Below, piece by piece: positions 1-10,993 of a stretch of DNA of 40,750 nt (positions are counted from its first letter, which is position 1; the number at the start of each line of letters is the position of its first letter). A model generated the notes under the pieces. The model did no database searches and had not been told where the DNA came from. It saw only the letters and a program-made list of their open reading frames with translations. A program made the translations under genes and the position numbers. This DNA is from Anaerolineae bacterium (lineage in GTDB: Bacteria > Chloroflexota > Anaerolineae > S016-19), in contig JALWAP010000053.1 in the NCBI GenBank assembly GCA_027016315.1, forward strand, positions 1-40,750, given 5' to 3'.

Positions 1-2364
<2,364 letters not shown>

Positions 2365-2430
2365 CGACTCCTCTCAAGAAGCTGGCTGCCACAGCGCAGG
2401 ACTTCGAATAGCAAACCCGAGACTGACCAC

Positions 2431-2460
2431 ATTATACCTTCGCGCCCACAAGAGAGTCAA
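2431..2460 (-). promoter_or_regulatory. Sigma70-type promoter for yvcK-gap
   Basis: On the minus strand TTGACT (2460-2455) is separated by 18 bp from a perfect TATAAT (2436-2431). This lies about 65 bp upstream of the yvcK start codon and points towards it. It is one of the best promoter matches in the window. Confidence 0.75.
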
Positions 2461-2562
2461 CCTCGCCTTCCCGAGCTTTGGGCATGGGTTCAGAGACGTC
2501 AAAGCTCGTGGTTCTTTCTCGCGAGCACCCACCTTTGCCCATTTTCGCGACCGGGTAGTAGT

Positions 2563-2854
2563 GGCTTGTCAAGCGAGAGATTGTGAGCAATGTCTCTCGT
2601 GCATAGGGACACTACGCGTCATTCTGAACCGAGGCAGTAGAGCTCAGCGCTGCTGAGCTCTATGCCGAGGCGAAGAATCTTGCAATGCTCTGGATAAGCC
2701 AGGGGCGTTCAGCAAAAGAGCGTTCAAGATTCTTCGTCGCTGAGGCTCCTCAGAATGACTAAAAGTGTGTGGCAGATAGTAAAGTCATCTGCCTTGAAAA
2801 GGGCGAAACATCGCCTTTCCTATCCGCCACCAACTGAAATATGCTTGACAGCCC
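2563..2854 (+). mobile_element. MITE-like non-autonomous element, copy 1 (292 bp)
   Basis: The outer ends are imperfect inverted repeats: GGCTTGTCAAGC at the left and the reverse complement of GGGCTGTCAAGC at the right. A second copy of the same length lies in the opposite orientation at 33011-33302. The interior has a perfect 9-bp-arm hairpin (GAGCTCAGC gct GCTGAGCTC) and long inverted arms containing GAAGAATCTTG and CAAGATTCTTC. No coding capacity is visible, so any movement would need a transposase supplied in trans. I see no unambiguous target-site duplication; AGT flanks both ends of this copy. Confidence 0.75.
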
Positions 2855-2884
2855 AGTAGGGGTTCGGCGTGCCGAATCCTACTG
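2854..2884. repeat. Inverted repeat (hairpin) abutting the MITE
   Basis: CAGTAGGggTTCGGC and GCCGAAtcCTACTG form an imperfect hairpin with about 13 paired bases and a 2-nt centre. It directly adjoins the right end of MITE copy 1. It has no T-tract, so it is not a convincing terminator. It could be part of an older repeat into which the MITE inserted. Confidence 0.45.
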
Positions 2885-2943
2885 ACGCTCCTTAAAATGG
2901 CGAAAGGTGTGTGAAGGATAACAACGCCTGCCCAGAGCGGGCA

Positions 2944-2972
2944 TGGCACGAACCACCGACAAGTGGTAAAAT
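2944..2972 (+). promoter_or_regulatory. Possible weak promoter for trmFO operon
   Basis: TGGCAC (2944-2949), a 17-bp spacer and TAAAAT (2967-2972) lie just upstream of the trmFO start. The -35 match is poor, so this is only a candidate. Confidence 0.25.
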
Positions 2973-3009
2973 GCAGCCAGCCATTCATCGGAGGAATACG
3001 CAGAAGCAT

Positions 3010-4359
3010 ATGTCTGAGAAAAAAGTAACAGTCGTCGGGGGCGGTCTGGCGGGATCGGAGGCCGCGTGGCAGATTGCGCAGCGGGGCGTGAATGTTGTCC
3101 TGTACGAAATGCGTCCCCGGAAGACGACCCCGGCTCACACCACCGACAAATTCGCTGAGCTGGTTTGCTCCAACTCGCTCGGCTCAAATCTGATCGACCG
3201 GGCAATGGGGCTGCTGAAAGAGGAAATGCGGCGGGTAGGTTCCCTGATCATTGCAGCAGCAGATGCCACTGCCCTGCCCGCGGGCGGCGCGCTTGCCGTC
3301 GGCAGAGAAGCCTTCTCCGAGTATGTCACAGAGGCGCTTTCAACGCATCCCCGAATCGAAATCAGGCGGGAAGAGGTGACCAGCATCCCATCGGAAGGCC
3401 CGGTGATAATCGCAACCGGGCCGCTGACATCGGAAGCGCTGGCGCGTGAGATCGCCAGGCTGACCGGCCAGGAATACCTGTATTTCTACGACGCCATGGC
3501 CCCGATCGTCGCTGCCGAATCCATCGATATGACCATTGCATTTCGGCAGTCCCGATACGGGAGGGACTCCGGCCAGGGGGATTACATCAACTGTCCGATG
3601 AACCAGGAGGAATACTACCGATTCGTGGACGAGCTGGTCAAAGCTGAAACCATACCCCTCCGAGATTTCGAGAAGGAAGACGAAAGGTTCTTCGAAAGCT
3701 GTCTCCCGGTGGAGGTGATAGCAAAACGTGGGAGGGACGCGCTCGCTTTCGGGCCCCTACGGCCGGTGGGATTGCGTGATCCTCGGACCGGCAAACGTCC
3801 TTTCGCCGTGGTGCAGCTACGGCAAGACAACCTCGCCGGAACGCTCTACAACATGGTCGGGTTTCAGACGAACCTGAAATGGGGGGAGCAAGACCGGGTG
3901 TTCAGGCTAATCCCGGGGCTGGAGCACGCCGAATTCGTCAGGTATGGGCAGATGCACAGGAACACTTTCATCAATTCCCCCAGGCTTCTCCGCCCCACCC
4001 TCCAGTTCAAAGGGCGAGACGACCTGTTCTTCGCCGGGCAGATAACCGGCACAGAAGGGTATGTCGGGTCTGCAATGGGAGGCATGGTGGCAGGGATCAA
4101 CGCTGTCCGGCTGCTCCTGGGACTGGAGCCACTGGTATTTCCGAGGGAGACCATGATCGGCGCCCTGCTCTACTACATCACCCACGCCGAGCCGAAAGAA
4201 TTTCAGCCCATGAAGGCAAACTTCGGCATCCTTCCTCCGCTGAATCCCCCGGTTCGGAACAAGAAACAGAGGTACAGAGCATACGCAGAAAGGTCGCTCA
4301 AGGCGTTGGAACCCATGCTGCAAGAAATCAGGGAGGAGATGAATGAACGAACACCATGA
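3010..4359 (+). CDS. trmFO: Methylenetetrahydrofolate--tRNA-(uracil-54-C5)-methyltransferase TrmFO
   Basis: A flavoprotein that makes ribothymidine at position 54 of tRNA using methylene-tetrahydrofolate and FADH2. The product, 449 residues, starts [20 protein letters not shown], a GxGxxG-type FAD-binding motif. It carries the Gid/TrmFO signatures [30 protein letters not shown] and, near the C-terminus, [18 protein letters not shown]. Length is typical. The ORF-track start at 2911 adds 33 residues before the FAD motif and has no support. ATG 3010 has GGAGG about 14 nt upstream. The gene overlaps the next one by 17 nt, so it probably leads the trmFO-membrane protein-thrC operon. Confidence 0.95.
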   Translation: MSEKKVTVVGGGLAGSEAAWQIAQRGVNVVLYEMRPRKTTPAHTTDKFAELVCSNSLGSNLIDRAMGLLKEEMRRVGSLIIAAADATALPAGGALAVGREAFSEYVTEALSTHPRIEIRREEVTSIPSEGPVIIATGPLTSEALAREIARLTGQEYLYFYDAMAPIVAAESIDMTIAFRQSRYGRDSGQGDYINCPMNQEEYYRFVDELVKAETIPLRDFEKEDERFFESCLPVEVIAKRGRDALAFGPLRPVGLRDPRTGKRPFAVVQLRQDNLAGTLYNMVGFQTNLKWGEQDRVFRLIPGLEHAEFVRYGQMHRNTFINSPRLLRPTLQFKGRDDLFFAGQITGTEGYVGSAMGGMVAGINAVRLLLGLEPLVFPRETMIGALLYYITHAEPKEFQPMKANFGILPPLNPPVRNKKQRYRAYAERSLKALEPMLQEIREEMNERTP

Positions 4360-4678
4360 CACCAGGAAAAACATCGCCCGCCCGTTGTTGAACCTCGTCG
4401 TGGCAACGGTTCTCATCCTGGTGGTGATGTATGTCGCAGAATACAAGGGAGACCTGGGGTTCGGGCTCATAAGCGACGCCCTCCTGGTCTTTGCGGCACT
4501 CCACCTGATCCTGTTCTGGCTGGTGAGGGATGGAAGCAAGCTCGGCTACTGGATTTACAGGATGGAATGCCTGCTGGTCGGAGTCGTGATACCAGGCGCG
4601 ATCGGAAGGGAATGCCGGGAAACAGCGCGGCTGCTCGCATCCGGCGAGGTAAAATCGGCTTTCGGGAGGAGGAAATGA
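4343..4678 (+). CDS. Small integral membrane protein, family not recognised
   Basis: 111 residues with two clear hydrophobic segments (about residues 15-34 and 43-62), a possible third near 75-88, and a charged C-terminal tail. GGGAGGAG precedes the ATG. The gene overlaps trmFO by 17 nt. Its own TGA overlaps the next start (ATGA at 4675-4678), so all three genes are probably co-translated. I recognise no family motif. The tight packing is the main evidence that it is a real gene. A role beside tRNA modification or threonine synthesis cannot be read from the sequence. Confidence 0.75.
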   Translation: MNEHHDTRKNIARPLLNLVVATVLILVVMYVAEYKGDLGFGLISDALLVFAALHLILFWLVRDGSKLGYWIYRMECLLVGVVIPGAIGRECRETARLLASGEVKSAFGRRK

Positions 4679-5781
4679 GCGAACAGGTCTGCACCCATTG
4701 CGGGAGCACTTTCGGGCCGGAAGAGCTCCTTTTCCAATGTCCAAAATGTGGTGGGCCGCTGGAATGGAGAGACCTTCCCCGGTTCGACCCTAAGCTCATC
4801 CAGAAGAACATGCCGGGGTTGTGGAGATACAGGCCATTCTTTCCAGAGGTACTGCCCGAGCGTCCCCTGACTCTGGGAGAAGGCTGGACACCCATCGTCC
4901 ACGTTCCCAAACTGGGGGATAACGTCCTGTTCAAGCTCGAATACGTCTCCCCGACCGCTTCGTTCAAGGACAGAGGCGTGGCACTGGTAATCAACCAACT
5001 GCACCGGTTCGGCGTTTCGGAGTTCGCCGACGATTCCTCCGGCAACGCCGGAGCGTCCATGGCTGCGTACGGGGCGATGGCCGGGATGACAGCGCACATC
5101 TTCTCCCCGGCATACGCTCCAAAAGGCAAAATCGAGCAGATCCGGGCCTTTGGCGCCGAGCTGACGCTGGTTCCCGGGCCGCGGCCAGAGGCGACCAAGG
5201 CAGCGGTGGCGATGGCAGAAAAGGGCGTTTTCTACGCAAGCCATGCCTGGGTGCCTGTGAACATCGTCGGGCAGCAGACGGCGGCCTTCGAGGTGTGGGA
5301 GCAGCTTGGAGGGGAAATGCCAGATGCTGTGGCGATGCCGGTGGGACAGGGAACGCTGCTACTGGGGATGTATCAGGGGTTCAAGCGCCTGCTGGAAGCA
5401 AAGGTGATCGACAGAATCCCGCGGCTGATAGCGGTGCAGGCAAAGAAGGTCTCGCCGGTGGTGCAGGCGTTCGAGAAGTCGCTGGACGACGTCCCGGCGG
5501 TGGAGCCGGATTACACCATCGCCGACGGCATGGCGATCACGCGCCCGGTGCGAGGGAAAGCGATACTGGAAGCGATCCGGGAAAGCTCCGGAACGGCCAT
5601 CGCCGTGACAGAAGAAGAGATCGAGGAAGCAAGGCGGAAGCTGGCGCTGGGAGGCCTTTTCGTGGAGCCGACCAGTGCAGCGCCCTACGCCGCCATCTCC
5701 CGACTCGACATCCCGGCTACCGAGAAAGTTTTGATCATGCTCACAGGCAGCGGGCTGAAGAAACCTGATGGGGGCAAGTAA
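4675..5781 (+). CDS. thrC: Threonine synthase (PLP-dependent)
   Basis: Converts O-phosphohomoserine to threonine in the cytoplasm. 368 residues. The N-terminus has a zinc-ribbon-like pair (CTHCGS ... CPKCGG), then the fold type II PLP domain with the Schiff-base lysine motif TASFKDRGV. DSSGNAGASMAAYG is the phosphate/PLP-binding loop, and the C-terminal MLTGSGLKKPD segment is typical of threonine synthases. The chosen ATG at 4675 has GGGAGGAGGAA upstream. The longer ORF-track start lies inside the preceding gene and is unsupported. A zinc ribbon before threonine synthase is common in archaea and some bacteria. A related threonine/cysteine-lyase-like enzyme cannot be excluded, but threonine synthase fits best. 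Confidence 0.88.
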   Translation: MSEQVCTHCGSTFGPEELLFQCPKCGGPLEWRDLPRFDPKLIQKNMPGLWRYRPFFPEVLPERPLTLGEGWTPIVHVPKLGDNVLFKLEYVSPTASFKDRGVALVINQLHRFGVSEFADDSSGNAGASMAAYGAMAGMTAHIFSPAYAPKGKIEQIRAFGAELTLVPGPRPEATKAAVAMAEKGVFYASHAWVPVNIVGQQTAAFEVWEQLGGEMPDAVAMPVGQGTLLLGMYQGFKRLLEAKVIDRIPRLIAVQAKKVSPVVQAFEKSLDDVPAVEPDYTIADGMAITRPVRGKAILEAIRESSGTAIAVTEEEIEEARRKLALGGLFVEPTSAAPYAAISRLDIPATEKVLIMLTGSGLKKPDGGK

Positions 5782-5840
5782 CTACCGAAACGATCAAGGA
5801 GCTTCAGCAAAAGGCCGCCGTCAAAAGACACAGGGAAAAG

Positions 5841-5859
5841 GGTAACCCAAAGGGTTACC
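5841..5859. repeat. Perfect hairpin between thrC and the MFS gene
   Basis: GGTAACCC AAA GGGTTACC gives 8-bp perfect arms with a 3-nt loop. Only a short TTAG follows, so it would be a weak terminator at best. It lies in a 200-bp gap where I see no other gene. Confidence 0.4.
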
Positions 5860-5981
5860 TTAGTCATAGAGCGAGTACGTGAAACTATTTCGGCTCTCGG
5901 CACACGAAACCCGAGCGACGGAGACTTCTCCCGTGGCCGCTCGCCGAGCGTGATGCCCCGAACAACCTGTGGAGGATGGAA

Positions 5982-7205
5982 ATGGATGAAGAGAAATTCA
6001 AGGTCTACGGGTATCGCTGGGCAGTACTTCTTGCTTTCATGTTCGTAGTCGCCACCAATCAGATGTCATGGATCACGTTTGCTCCGATCACCAATACCGC
6101 CGCCAAGTACTACGGTGTCTCCGTGATGAGCATCGGCCTTCTTTCCATGAGTTTCATGCTGGTCTACATCCTCGTGTCCATCCCTGCGTCCTGGGTGATC
6201 GACACTTACGGTATCAAGATCGCTGTCGGGATCGGTGCTATCCTGACGGCGATTTTCGGATTGCTGAGAGGTCTACCGGGGTTCGGGTTCGGGCTCGTTC
6301 TCGCTGCACAAATCGGGATTGCCGTAGGACAGCCGTTCATCCTGAACTCGGTCACGAAAGTCGCTGCCAGATGGTTCCCGATGGAGGAACGAGCGACGGC
6401 TGTGGGAATCGGCACGCTGGCGATGTACCTCGGGATCATCATCGGCATGGTGGTGACGCCGATGCTGACGATCCATTACGGCATTTCGAAGATGCTGCTG
6501 ACATACGGAGCGCTGGCGCTTGCAGCGGCGGTGACTTTCTTCGCCGTGGTGAAAGAGAAACCGCCCACGCCGCCGGGACCACCTGAAATGGAAGAACGCG
6601 CGCTCATGTTCGACGGGCTGAAGCTCGCCCTGCGCACCAGGGATTTTCTGCTGTTGATGGTCGTATTCTTCGTCGGGCTGGGGGCGTTCAACGGAATCAC
6701 CACATGGATCGAGGAGCTGGTTCGCCCCAGGGGCTTTACCATCTCCCAGGCCGGGATGGCGGGCGGCATGATGGTGCTTTTCGGCGTACTTGGCGCTCTG
6801 CTGCTTCCTCCCATCTCCGACAGAACCCGCAAGCGGATACCGTTCATCATCGCAGCGCTCATCGGAGCGACCATTGGAATGGTGGGGCTAACGTTCGTGA
6901 AGAGCTACCCTCTCCTGCTTGTCTCGTCGGCGGTGATGGGCTTCTTCCTGCTGAGCGCAGCGCCCATCGGTTTCCAGTACGGGGCAGAAGTAGCGTACCC
7001 GGCACCCGAAGGCACCACCAATGGGATGCTGTTGCTGGCCGGGCAGATCTCAGGCGTGCTCTTCATCCTCGGGATGGGGCTACTGAAGTCACCCAAGACC
7101 GGCTCCATGACCACGTCAATGCTGGGGCTGATAGCCCTGATGGCGCTGGCGGTGGCGCTTTGCTTCACCATGAAAGAACCAAAGATCGCGGCTCAGGGGC
7201 GTTGA
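5982..7205 (+). CDS. MFS transporter, substrate unknown
   Basis: About 407 residues and strongly hydrophobic throughout, consistent with 12 membrane helices in two six-helix halves. The halves are separated by a hydrophilic loop (about residues 195-215, rich in Pro and Glu). Features include WITFAPITNTAA in helix 1 and the motif A-like region near SWVIDTYGIK between helices 2 and 3. The general look recalls FLVCR/DIRC2-like and related bacterial MFS carriers, but I cannot assign a substrate. GGAGG at 5971-5975 touches the first ATG (5976). The second ATG (5982) has 6-nt spacing and is the better start. It sits 200 bp after thrC and is probably separately expressed. Confidence 0.85.
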   Translation: MDEEKFKVYGYRWAVLLAFMFVVATNQMSWITFAPITNTAAKYYGVSVMSIGLLSMSFMLVYILVSIPASWVIDTYGIKIAVGIGAILTAIFGLLRGLPGFGFGLVLAAQIGIAVGQPFILNSVTKVAARWFPMEERATAVGIGTLAMYLGIIIGMVVTPMLTIHYGISKMLLTYGALALAAAVTFFAVVKEKPPTPPGPPEMEERALMFDGLKLALRTRDFLLLMVVFFVGLGAFNGITTWIEELVRPRGFTISQAGMAGGMMVLFGVLGALLLPPISDRTRKRIPFIIAALIGATIGMVGLTFVKSYPLLLVSSAVMGFFLLSAAPIGFQYGAEVAYPAPEGTTNGMLLLAGQISGVLFILGMGLLKSPKTGSMTTSMLGLIALMALAVALCFTMKEPKIAAQGR

Positions 7206-7297
7206 GCTTTAGTCATTTACACAGGCACCAAAAGATCAGCAAGAGCAGCAAGCAGCGCGCGACGTGCCCATCACTGAGGGGAAAAGGCTTACCAAAA

Positions 7298-7314
7298 GCA
7301 CAGGGAGACTGTGC
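7298..7314. terminator. Weak hairpin between convergent MFS and anti-sigma genes
   Basis: GCACAG GGAGA CTGTGC forms a 6-bp-arm hairpin followed by GTTCTCTT, in the only gap between convergent genes. It is a plausible but weak terminator for the MFS transcript. Confidence 0.35.
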
Positions 7315-7323
7315 GTTCTCTTG

Positions 7324-8043
7324 TCACGACGACAGCTTTCCACCCATCATCTTGGGGCCGGTTGGGTGCGGGCTTCCGCCCTCCGGCTCCAGCGTTATGC
7401 CAAGCCCCACGTACTCCGAAAGCGGTCGGGGAGCATGGAAGATTACCACACAGTTTCCATCCTGCTCGACCTTGAACACGGCACCGCTATCCCGCTTCTG
7501 ATCTGGCCGGATAAGCCATAGCTGGTAAGCCTTCCCCTTGGGCGAAGCAGGCATCCCGAACACTTCTAGCAGCCCTATTTTTCCGTTAGGGTCGTAGTGA
7601 ACCATCCCCTTAGCCTGCCCGCTCAGTTCCACCACGTGATTGCTGGCTATTAGCGACACTACCGTGGCCTGGTAAGCAACCTGCTTCCTGGTTTTGTGAA
7701 GCGCACCGGCCCAGTAGAGGTTCGTCAGAATCAACGCAATGATGGCAACCGCCGCGAGCCCCCAGGCGATCCTGTGACCCAACGCCGTGCGGAGCCGCCG
7801 GAGCACGCCGACGTAAGCCTGCCGACCGCCATTGCTTCCCAGCACCGCCGCCCGCACCGATGGGGGCGGAGACACCACGGGGATCGCGTACAGCAGCGCT
7901 TCCGTGACCTCTTCGTATTCGCTCAGCAGCGATCGAGCCTCCGGACATTCGTCCAGAAGCTGCTCGACCGCCGTTCGTTCGTCTTTTCCCAGAGCCCCGA
8001 GGGCGTATTCTGGAATCAAGTCCCTGATTTCGTCACAGTTCAT
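7324..8043 (-). CDS. RskA-like anti-sigma factor
   Basis: A single-span membrane anti-sigma factor paired with the adjacent ECF sigma factor. From ATG 8043 it has 239 residues. The N-terminal cytoplasmic sigma-binding domain starts MNCDEIRDLIPEYALGALG. One membrane helix follows (about residues 93-113, AAVAIIALILTNLYW). The C-terminal extracytoplasmic RskA domain contains KAYQLWLIRPDQKR and ends with GGSPHPTGPKMM, both typical. No complete HxxxCxxC zinc motif is present, as in RskA proteins. The ORF-track start (GTG 8067) adds eight residues and is possible. It lies 42 nt after the sigma gene and is surely co-transcribed. By analogy, regulated proteolysis would free the sigma factor; the inducing signal is unknown. 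Confidence 0.88.
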   Translation of the reverse strand: MNCDEIRDLIPEYALGALGKDERTAVEQLLDECPEARSLLSEYEEVTEALLYAIPVVSPPPSVRAAVLGSNGGRQAYVGVLRRLRTALGHRIAWGLAAVAIIALILTNLYWAGALHKTRKQVAYQATVVSLIASNHVVELSGQAKGMVHYDPNGKIGLLEVFGMPASPKGKAYQLWLIRPDQKRDSGAVFKVEQDGNCVVIFHAPRPLSEYVGLGITLEPEGGSPHPTGPKMMGGKLSS

Positions 8044-8085
8044 GGTTCCCTCGATATGTAAACGCACCTCATATGCAGTTTGGAT

Positions 8086-8643
8086 TCATGCGCTTTCCTT
8101 CCTCCACATCTCCCTCAGCTTTGCCATGCCCAGACGCATCCTGGTCTTGACCGTGCCCAGCGGGATTCCGAGCCGGTTTGCAATTTCCTGCTGTGTGCAG
8201 CCGCGGAAAAACGACAACTCGATGACCTGGCGCTGCTCCGGAGGAAGCCTTTTCAGCATGGAATTTATCAGAATCGTTCTCTCCAGAGCGGAGATGAGGT
8301 GTGGCGAGGATATCTCGTCCCGGAGCCGGTCGCCGAAATCGGCGAAAAGCGCTTCCGGATCGTACTTTTGCTCTCGCCGCAATCGATCGATGGAAGCGTT
8401 CCTGGTTACTGCCAGGAGCCAACTTGTGAACTTTCCTTTGGAGGAATCGAATCGCTCGCTCTTGCTCCAGAGCTTCATGAACACGTCCTGAGTGATCTCC
8501 TGGGCGAACACCACGTTCTGGAGCACTTTCAGGGCCATGCCGTACACCAGACTGCTGTACCGATCGTAGATTTCGGCCAGCGCCTGCTGATCCCTGTTTC
8601 GTATCAAAGCAAGCAGTTCTTCGTCGCTAAGGTTTTCGTACAT
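8086..8643 (-). CDS. ECF-type RNA polymerase sigma factor (SigK-like)
   Basis: 185 residues from ATG 8643 (GGAG 5 nt upstream). Region 2 spans about residues 25-95, with QEITQDVFMKLW in region 2.2 and FTSWLLAVTRNASIDRLRR covering 2.3-2.4. Region 4 spans about 125-180, with LPPEQRQVIELSFFRG and a helix-turn-helix QQEIANRLGIPLGTVKTR. No region 3 is present, as expected for ECF sigmas. It is followed by an RskA-type anti-sigma factor, the arrangement seen in SigK/ECF19-like pairs. The 21-residue upstream extension in the ORF track runs through the promoter described below and is rejected. Confidence 0.93.
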   Translation of the reverse strand: MYENLSDEELLALIRNRDQQALAEIYDRYSSLVYGMALKVLQNVVFAQEITQDVFMKLWSKSERFDSSKGKFTSWLLAVTRNASIDRLRREQKYDPEALFADFGDRLRDEISSPHLISALERTILINSMLKRLPPEQRQVIELSFFRGCTQQEIANRLGIPLGTVKTRMRLGMAKLREMWRKESA

Positions 8644-8679
8644 CGGGCTCCGTCCATGGGCAGACTGACGTCTACCAAG

Positions 8680-8708
8680 AGTATAATACCCGTCGGGGGA
8701 ATGCACAA
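8680..8708 (-). promoter_or_regulatory. Promoter for ECF sigma/anti-sigma operon
   Basis: On the minus strand TTGTGC (8708-8703), a 17-bp spacer and TATACT (8685-8680) lie about 37 bp upstream of the sigma start codon. This resembles a housekeeping promoter. I see no duplicate ECF-type AAC/CGT promoter that would show autoregulation. Confidence 0.55.
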
Positions 8709-8712
8709 GGGA

Positions 8713-8757
8713 GAGCGAATAAGCGAATCAGCGAATCAGCGAATGAGCGGATGAATC
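8713..8757 (+). repeat. Octamer tandem repeat (AGCGAATM-type)
   Basis: Five consecutive degenerate copies of an 8-bp unit, AGCGAATA, AGCGAATC, AGCGAATC, AGCGAATG and AGCGGATG. They lie directly upstream of the ECF sigma promoter. The same unit recurs as a longer array at 15025-15084. Confidence 0.75.
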
Positions 8758-9098
8758 CGGTTCTTTAGACAGGCTACGCCCGCCGAACAGGGCGTTGTAT
8801 CGCTCAGAGAGCACTTATGTCGAAAGAGCGCTCTCGGCGCAGGCGACGTCCTGGTCGGCGCCGAAGGCGCCTCAAGTGCCGAATTTTATTCGGTACTGCA
8901 AACGCCGGACACTTGGGCGGGGACAAGCCCTGCCTCTACCGACTGTGACACCCCCGGCATTTTGATCGAAGCATTGAAAATCCTTGCGTCTTGGCCCCTT
9001 CGCGTCTTCGCGTTTTCTTGAATTGCTGATTGGCAGAAATCCGTGAGCCGCCCGTTTTTCGTATCTCCTATGAGAAAACATCGTGGAAAAGGAAAATC

Positions 9099-10892
9099 AT
9101 GTGGCAAGTACGGTTCGTGAAGAAGCATCTGACGTCGGAGGTGCGCTCGCTCCTGCCGGATTTGGGGTTCTGGGCGGCGTTCCTGCTGCTGGACGCCATC
9201 CTGTTCCTGCCGTTCTACCTGCTGACCAGGCATCAGTCGCATCTCTTGCCGCTGCCGAATGGAAAACACATCGATTTCCTTCGGTGGCTGCTCCATCGGG
9301 ACAACTACGACCCCTTCCGGTTGAACGCTGAGGTGGTCGGGCTCCTCGCCGTCTGGGTCTGGGTGCGATGGCTGTGGGAGGAGAGCCGAAGGAAGTGGTA
9401 TCGGCGATTCTTCGTGCTTGTGTTCTTCGTGGCGCTGGTGTACCAGATCTACGCCGGTGTGGACATCTTTCTCTACCACAACGAACCTGCTTTCTACAAT
9501 GACTACCCGTTCATGACCGGCGGGGCGAGATTCGTGTTGGACAGCCTTCAGGTGCCGTCGTGGTACTACCCGGCGGCCGCAGTGGCGCTGGCGATGGCCC
9601 TCGGTGGGCTGTACGCCCTGGCGTCGGCGCCGTTCCGATGGATACCGGTGGAACGGCTGAAGCTCTCCACCCGGCTCGCCATGGCTCTCCTTGCGGCCGC
9701 GGCGATGGCTTTCGTCGTCCATTACGGCAGCGCCGCCTCGGAGCCACAGATGGAAGTCGAAAGCCTGACCGTGCAGCTTGCCGACAACCTCCATCGCTCA
9801 ATCATCGCGCGCCGGGCCGTGAGCAACCTGAACCGGCTCGACCCTTACGCGTTCTACGACTACGCGCGCTACCACCTGCGCGAGAAACCCAACATCTACC
9901 TGTTCTTCGTCGAATCCTACGGAAGCGTGCTCTACACCGACCCCGATTTCCACGACGACTACGTGGAGACGGCGAAGAATCTCCAGGAGAAGCTGGACGC
10001 CGCCGGATTTCACGAGGCGACTGCCCTAAGCATCTCTCCCACGTGGGGCGGCGGGTCGTGGATGGCGTACACTTCCGCGATGTTCGGCGTGCGGGTGAGC
10101 AAGCAGCCCCAGTACCTGGCGCTGCGGGAGAAGTACCAGTTCCTTCCGTACCCGAACCTGGGACGCTACCTGCACAGCCAGGGCTACGAGTACATCTGGC
10201 TGGTGCCGATAGACCGCGGGCTTACGCCCAAAGAGCAGATGGAGAACAGCCGGTTCTACAGCCCCGATCGCTGGATCACGTTCAAAGACCTGAACTACCA
10301 TGGGCCGATGTACGGCTGGGGCCCGTCGCCACCCGACCAGTACACTCTGGGGTTCACACAGGAGTTCCTGAAGCGGGATGTCCACAAGCCGGTGTTCCTC
10401 TTCTTCCTGACCCAGGCGTCACATTTCCCGTTTGCGCCGCTGCCGCCGATGGTGGACGACTGGCGCAGGCTGGACGATCCGAACATCGATCACCCGAAGC
10501 CGCTTCCGGAGCCGGTTTCGTACCGGGAGCGGGCGCGGGACTACGAGGCCGCCATCAGGTACGAACTGAAGCTGCTGACGGATTTCGCGCTGAACATGGC
10601 CGGGCCGAACGACGTGATCGTCCTCATCGGCGACCACCAGCCGCCCGCCGTGTCCGGCCCGTGGGAAGGCTACGCCACGCCCATCCACGTCATCAGCAGG
10701 AACGCCCGCTTCGTGGACGGATTTCGTCAGTACGGGTTCGCACCGGGGATGGTGCCCGGAGACGGCACACCGGACATGCACCACGAGGGCCTGTACTCGA
10801 TGCTCGTGCGCCAGCTTCTGGCCGTCTACGGGGCGGACACCGGGAAACTTCCGCCGTACCTTCCTCACGGCATCGGGGCGTCGGCCCGGTAG
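9099..10892 (+). CDS. Membrane-anchored sulfatase/LtaS-like alkaline phosphatase superfamily protein
   Basis: 597 residues from ATG 9099 (AAGGA upstream). The N-terminal third has about four to five hydrophobic segments (about residues 22-45, 75-95, 105-125, 150-175, 190-210). A large extracytoplasmic sulfatase-fold domain follows. Visible active-site elements are PNIYLFFVESYGSV (first metal ligand, Glu), WGGGSWMAYTSAMFG (position of the catalytic Ser/Thr) and VLIGDHQPP (Asp-His metal pair). This is the architecture of LtaS/phosphoglycerol transferase and phosphoethanolamine transferase relatives. The exact substrate is unknown; a lipoteichoic-acid synthase role would be surprising if the host lacks LTA. 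It stands alone between the sigma pair and msrAB. The 23-residue longer ORF start lacks a ribosome binding site. Confidence 0.82.
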   Translation: MWQVRFVKKHLTSEVRSLLPDLGFWAAFLLLDAILFLPFYLLTRHQSHLLPLPNGKHIDFLRWLLHRDNYDPFRLNAEVVGLLAVWVWVRWLWEESRRKWYRRFFVLVFFVALVYQIYAGVDIFLYHNEPAFYNDYPFMTGGARFVLDSLQVPSWYYPAAAVALAMALGGLYALASAPFRWIPVERLKLSTRLAMALLAAAAMAFVVHYGSAASEPQMEVESLTVQLADNLHRSIIARRAVSNLNRLDPYAFYDYARYHLREKPNIYLFFVESYGSVLYTDPDFHDDYVETAKNLQEKLDAAGFHEATALSISPTWGGGSWMAYTSAMFGVRVSKQPQYLALREKYQFLPYPNLGRYLHSQGYEYIWLVPIDRGLTPKEQMENSRFYSPDRWITFKDLNYHGPMYGWGPSPPDQYTLGFTQEFLKRDVHKPVFLFFLTQASHFPFAPLPPMVDDWRRLDDPNIDHPKPLPEPVSYRERARDYEAAIRYELKLLTDFALNMAGPNDVIVLIGDHQPPAVSGPWEGYATPIHVISRNARFVDGFRQYGFAPGMVPGDGTPDMHHEGLYSMLVRQLLAVYGADTGKLPPYLPHGIGASAR

Positions 10893-10993
10893 ATGTGGAA
10901 TGAATCCAAATGGCACATTTGCTGCGTAACACTATTGAAGCCCGTGAAGGCAAGAAAGCCTTTGTGGCCGGCGGTTGAAACGGAGAAGTACAA

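Larger units (their letters stand above)
2365..3009. other. Intergenic region between divergent yvcK and trmFO
   Basis: About 645 bp without a gene. It holds the yvcK promoter (2431-2460), a MITE-like element (2563-2854), an adjoining inverted repeat (2854-2884) and a possible weak trmFO promoter. No ORF in it looks coding. The long ORF-track entries here and the N-terminal extension of the trmFO ORF are non-homologous translations of the repeat and its flank. Confidence 0.7.
8644..9098. other. Repeat-rich intergenic region between divergent sigma and sulfatase-like genes
   Basis: About 455 bp without a gene. Besides the sigma promoter it holds an octamer array (8713-8757). It also has a GGCGCCgaaGGCGCC palindrome near 8857, a CCGAATtttATTCGG hairpin near 8880, and a GGGCGGGGACAAGCCC segment near 8916. 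A CGCGTCTTCGCG-type segment lies near 9000. These look like fragments of common dispersed intergenic repeats. No clear promoter for the downstream gene was found. Confidence 0.6.

Noticed and set aside
2911-3009. N-terminal extension of TrmFO to the first ATG
   Set aside because: The extra 33 residues precede the FAD-binding strand that normally starts the protein, and no ribosome binding site supports ATG 2911.
9560-10903. 447-aa plus-strand ORF in another frame
   Set aside because: Fully inside the sulfatase-like gene, Arg/Pro/Gly-rich, with no motifs.
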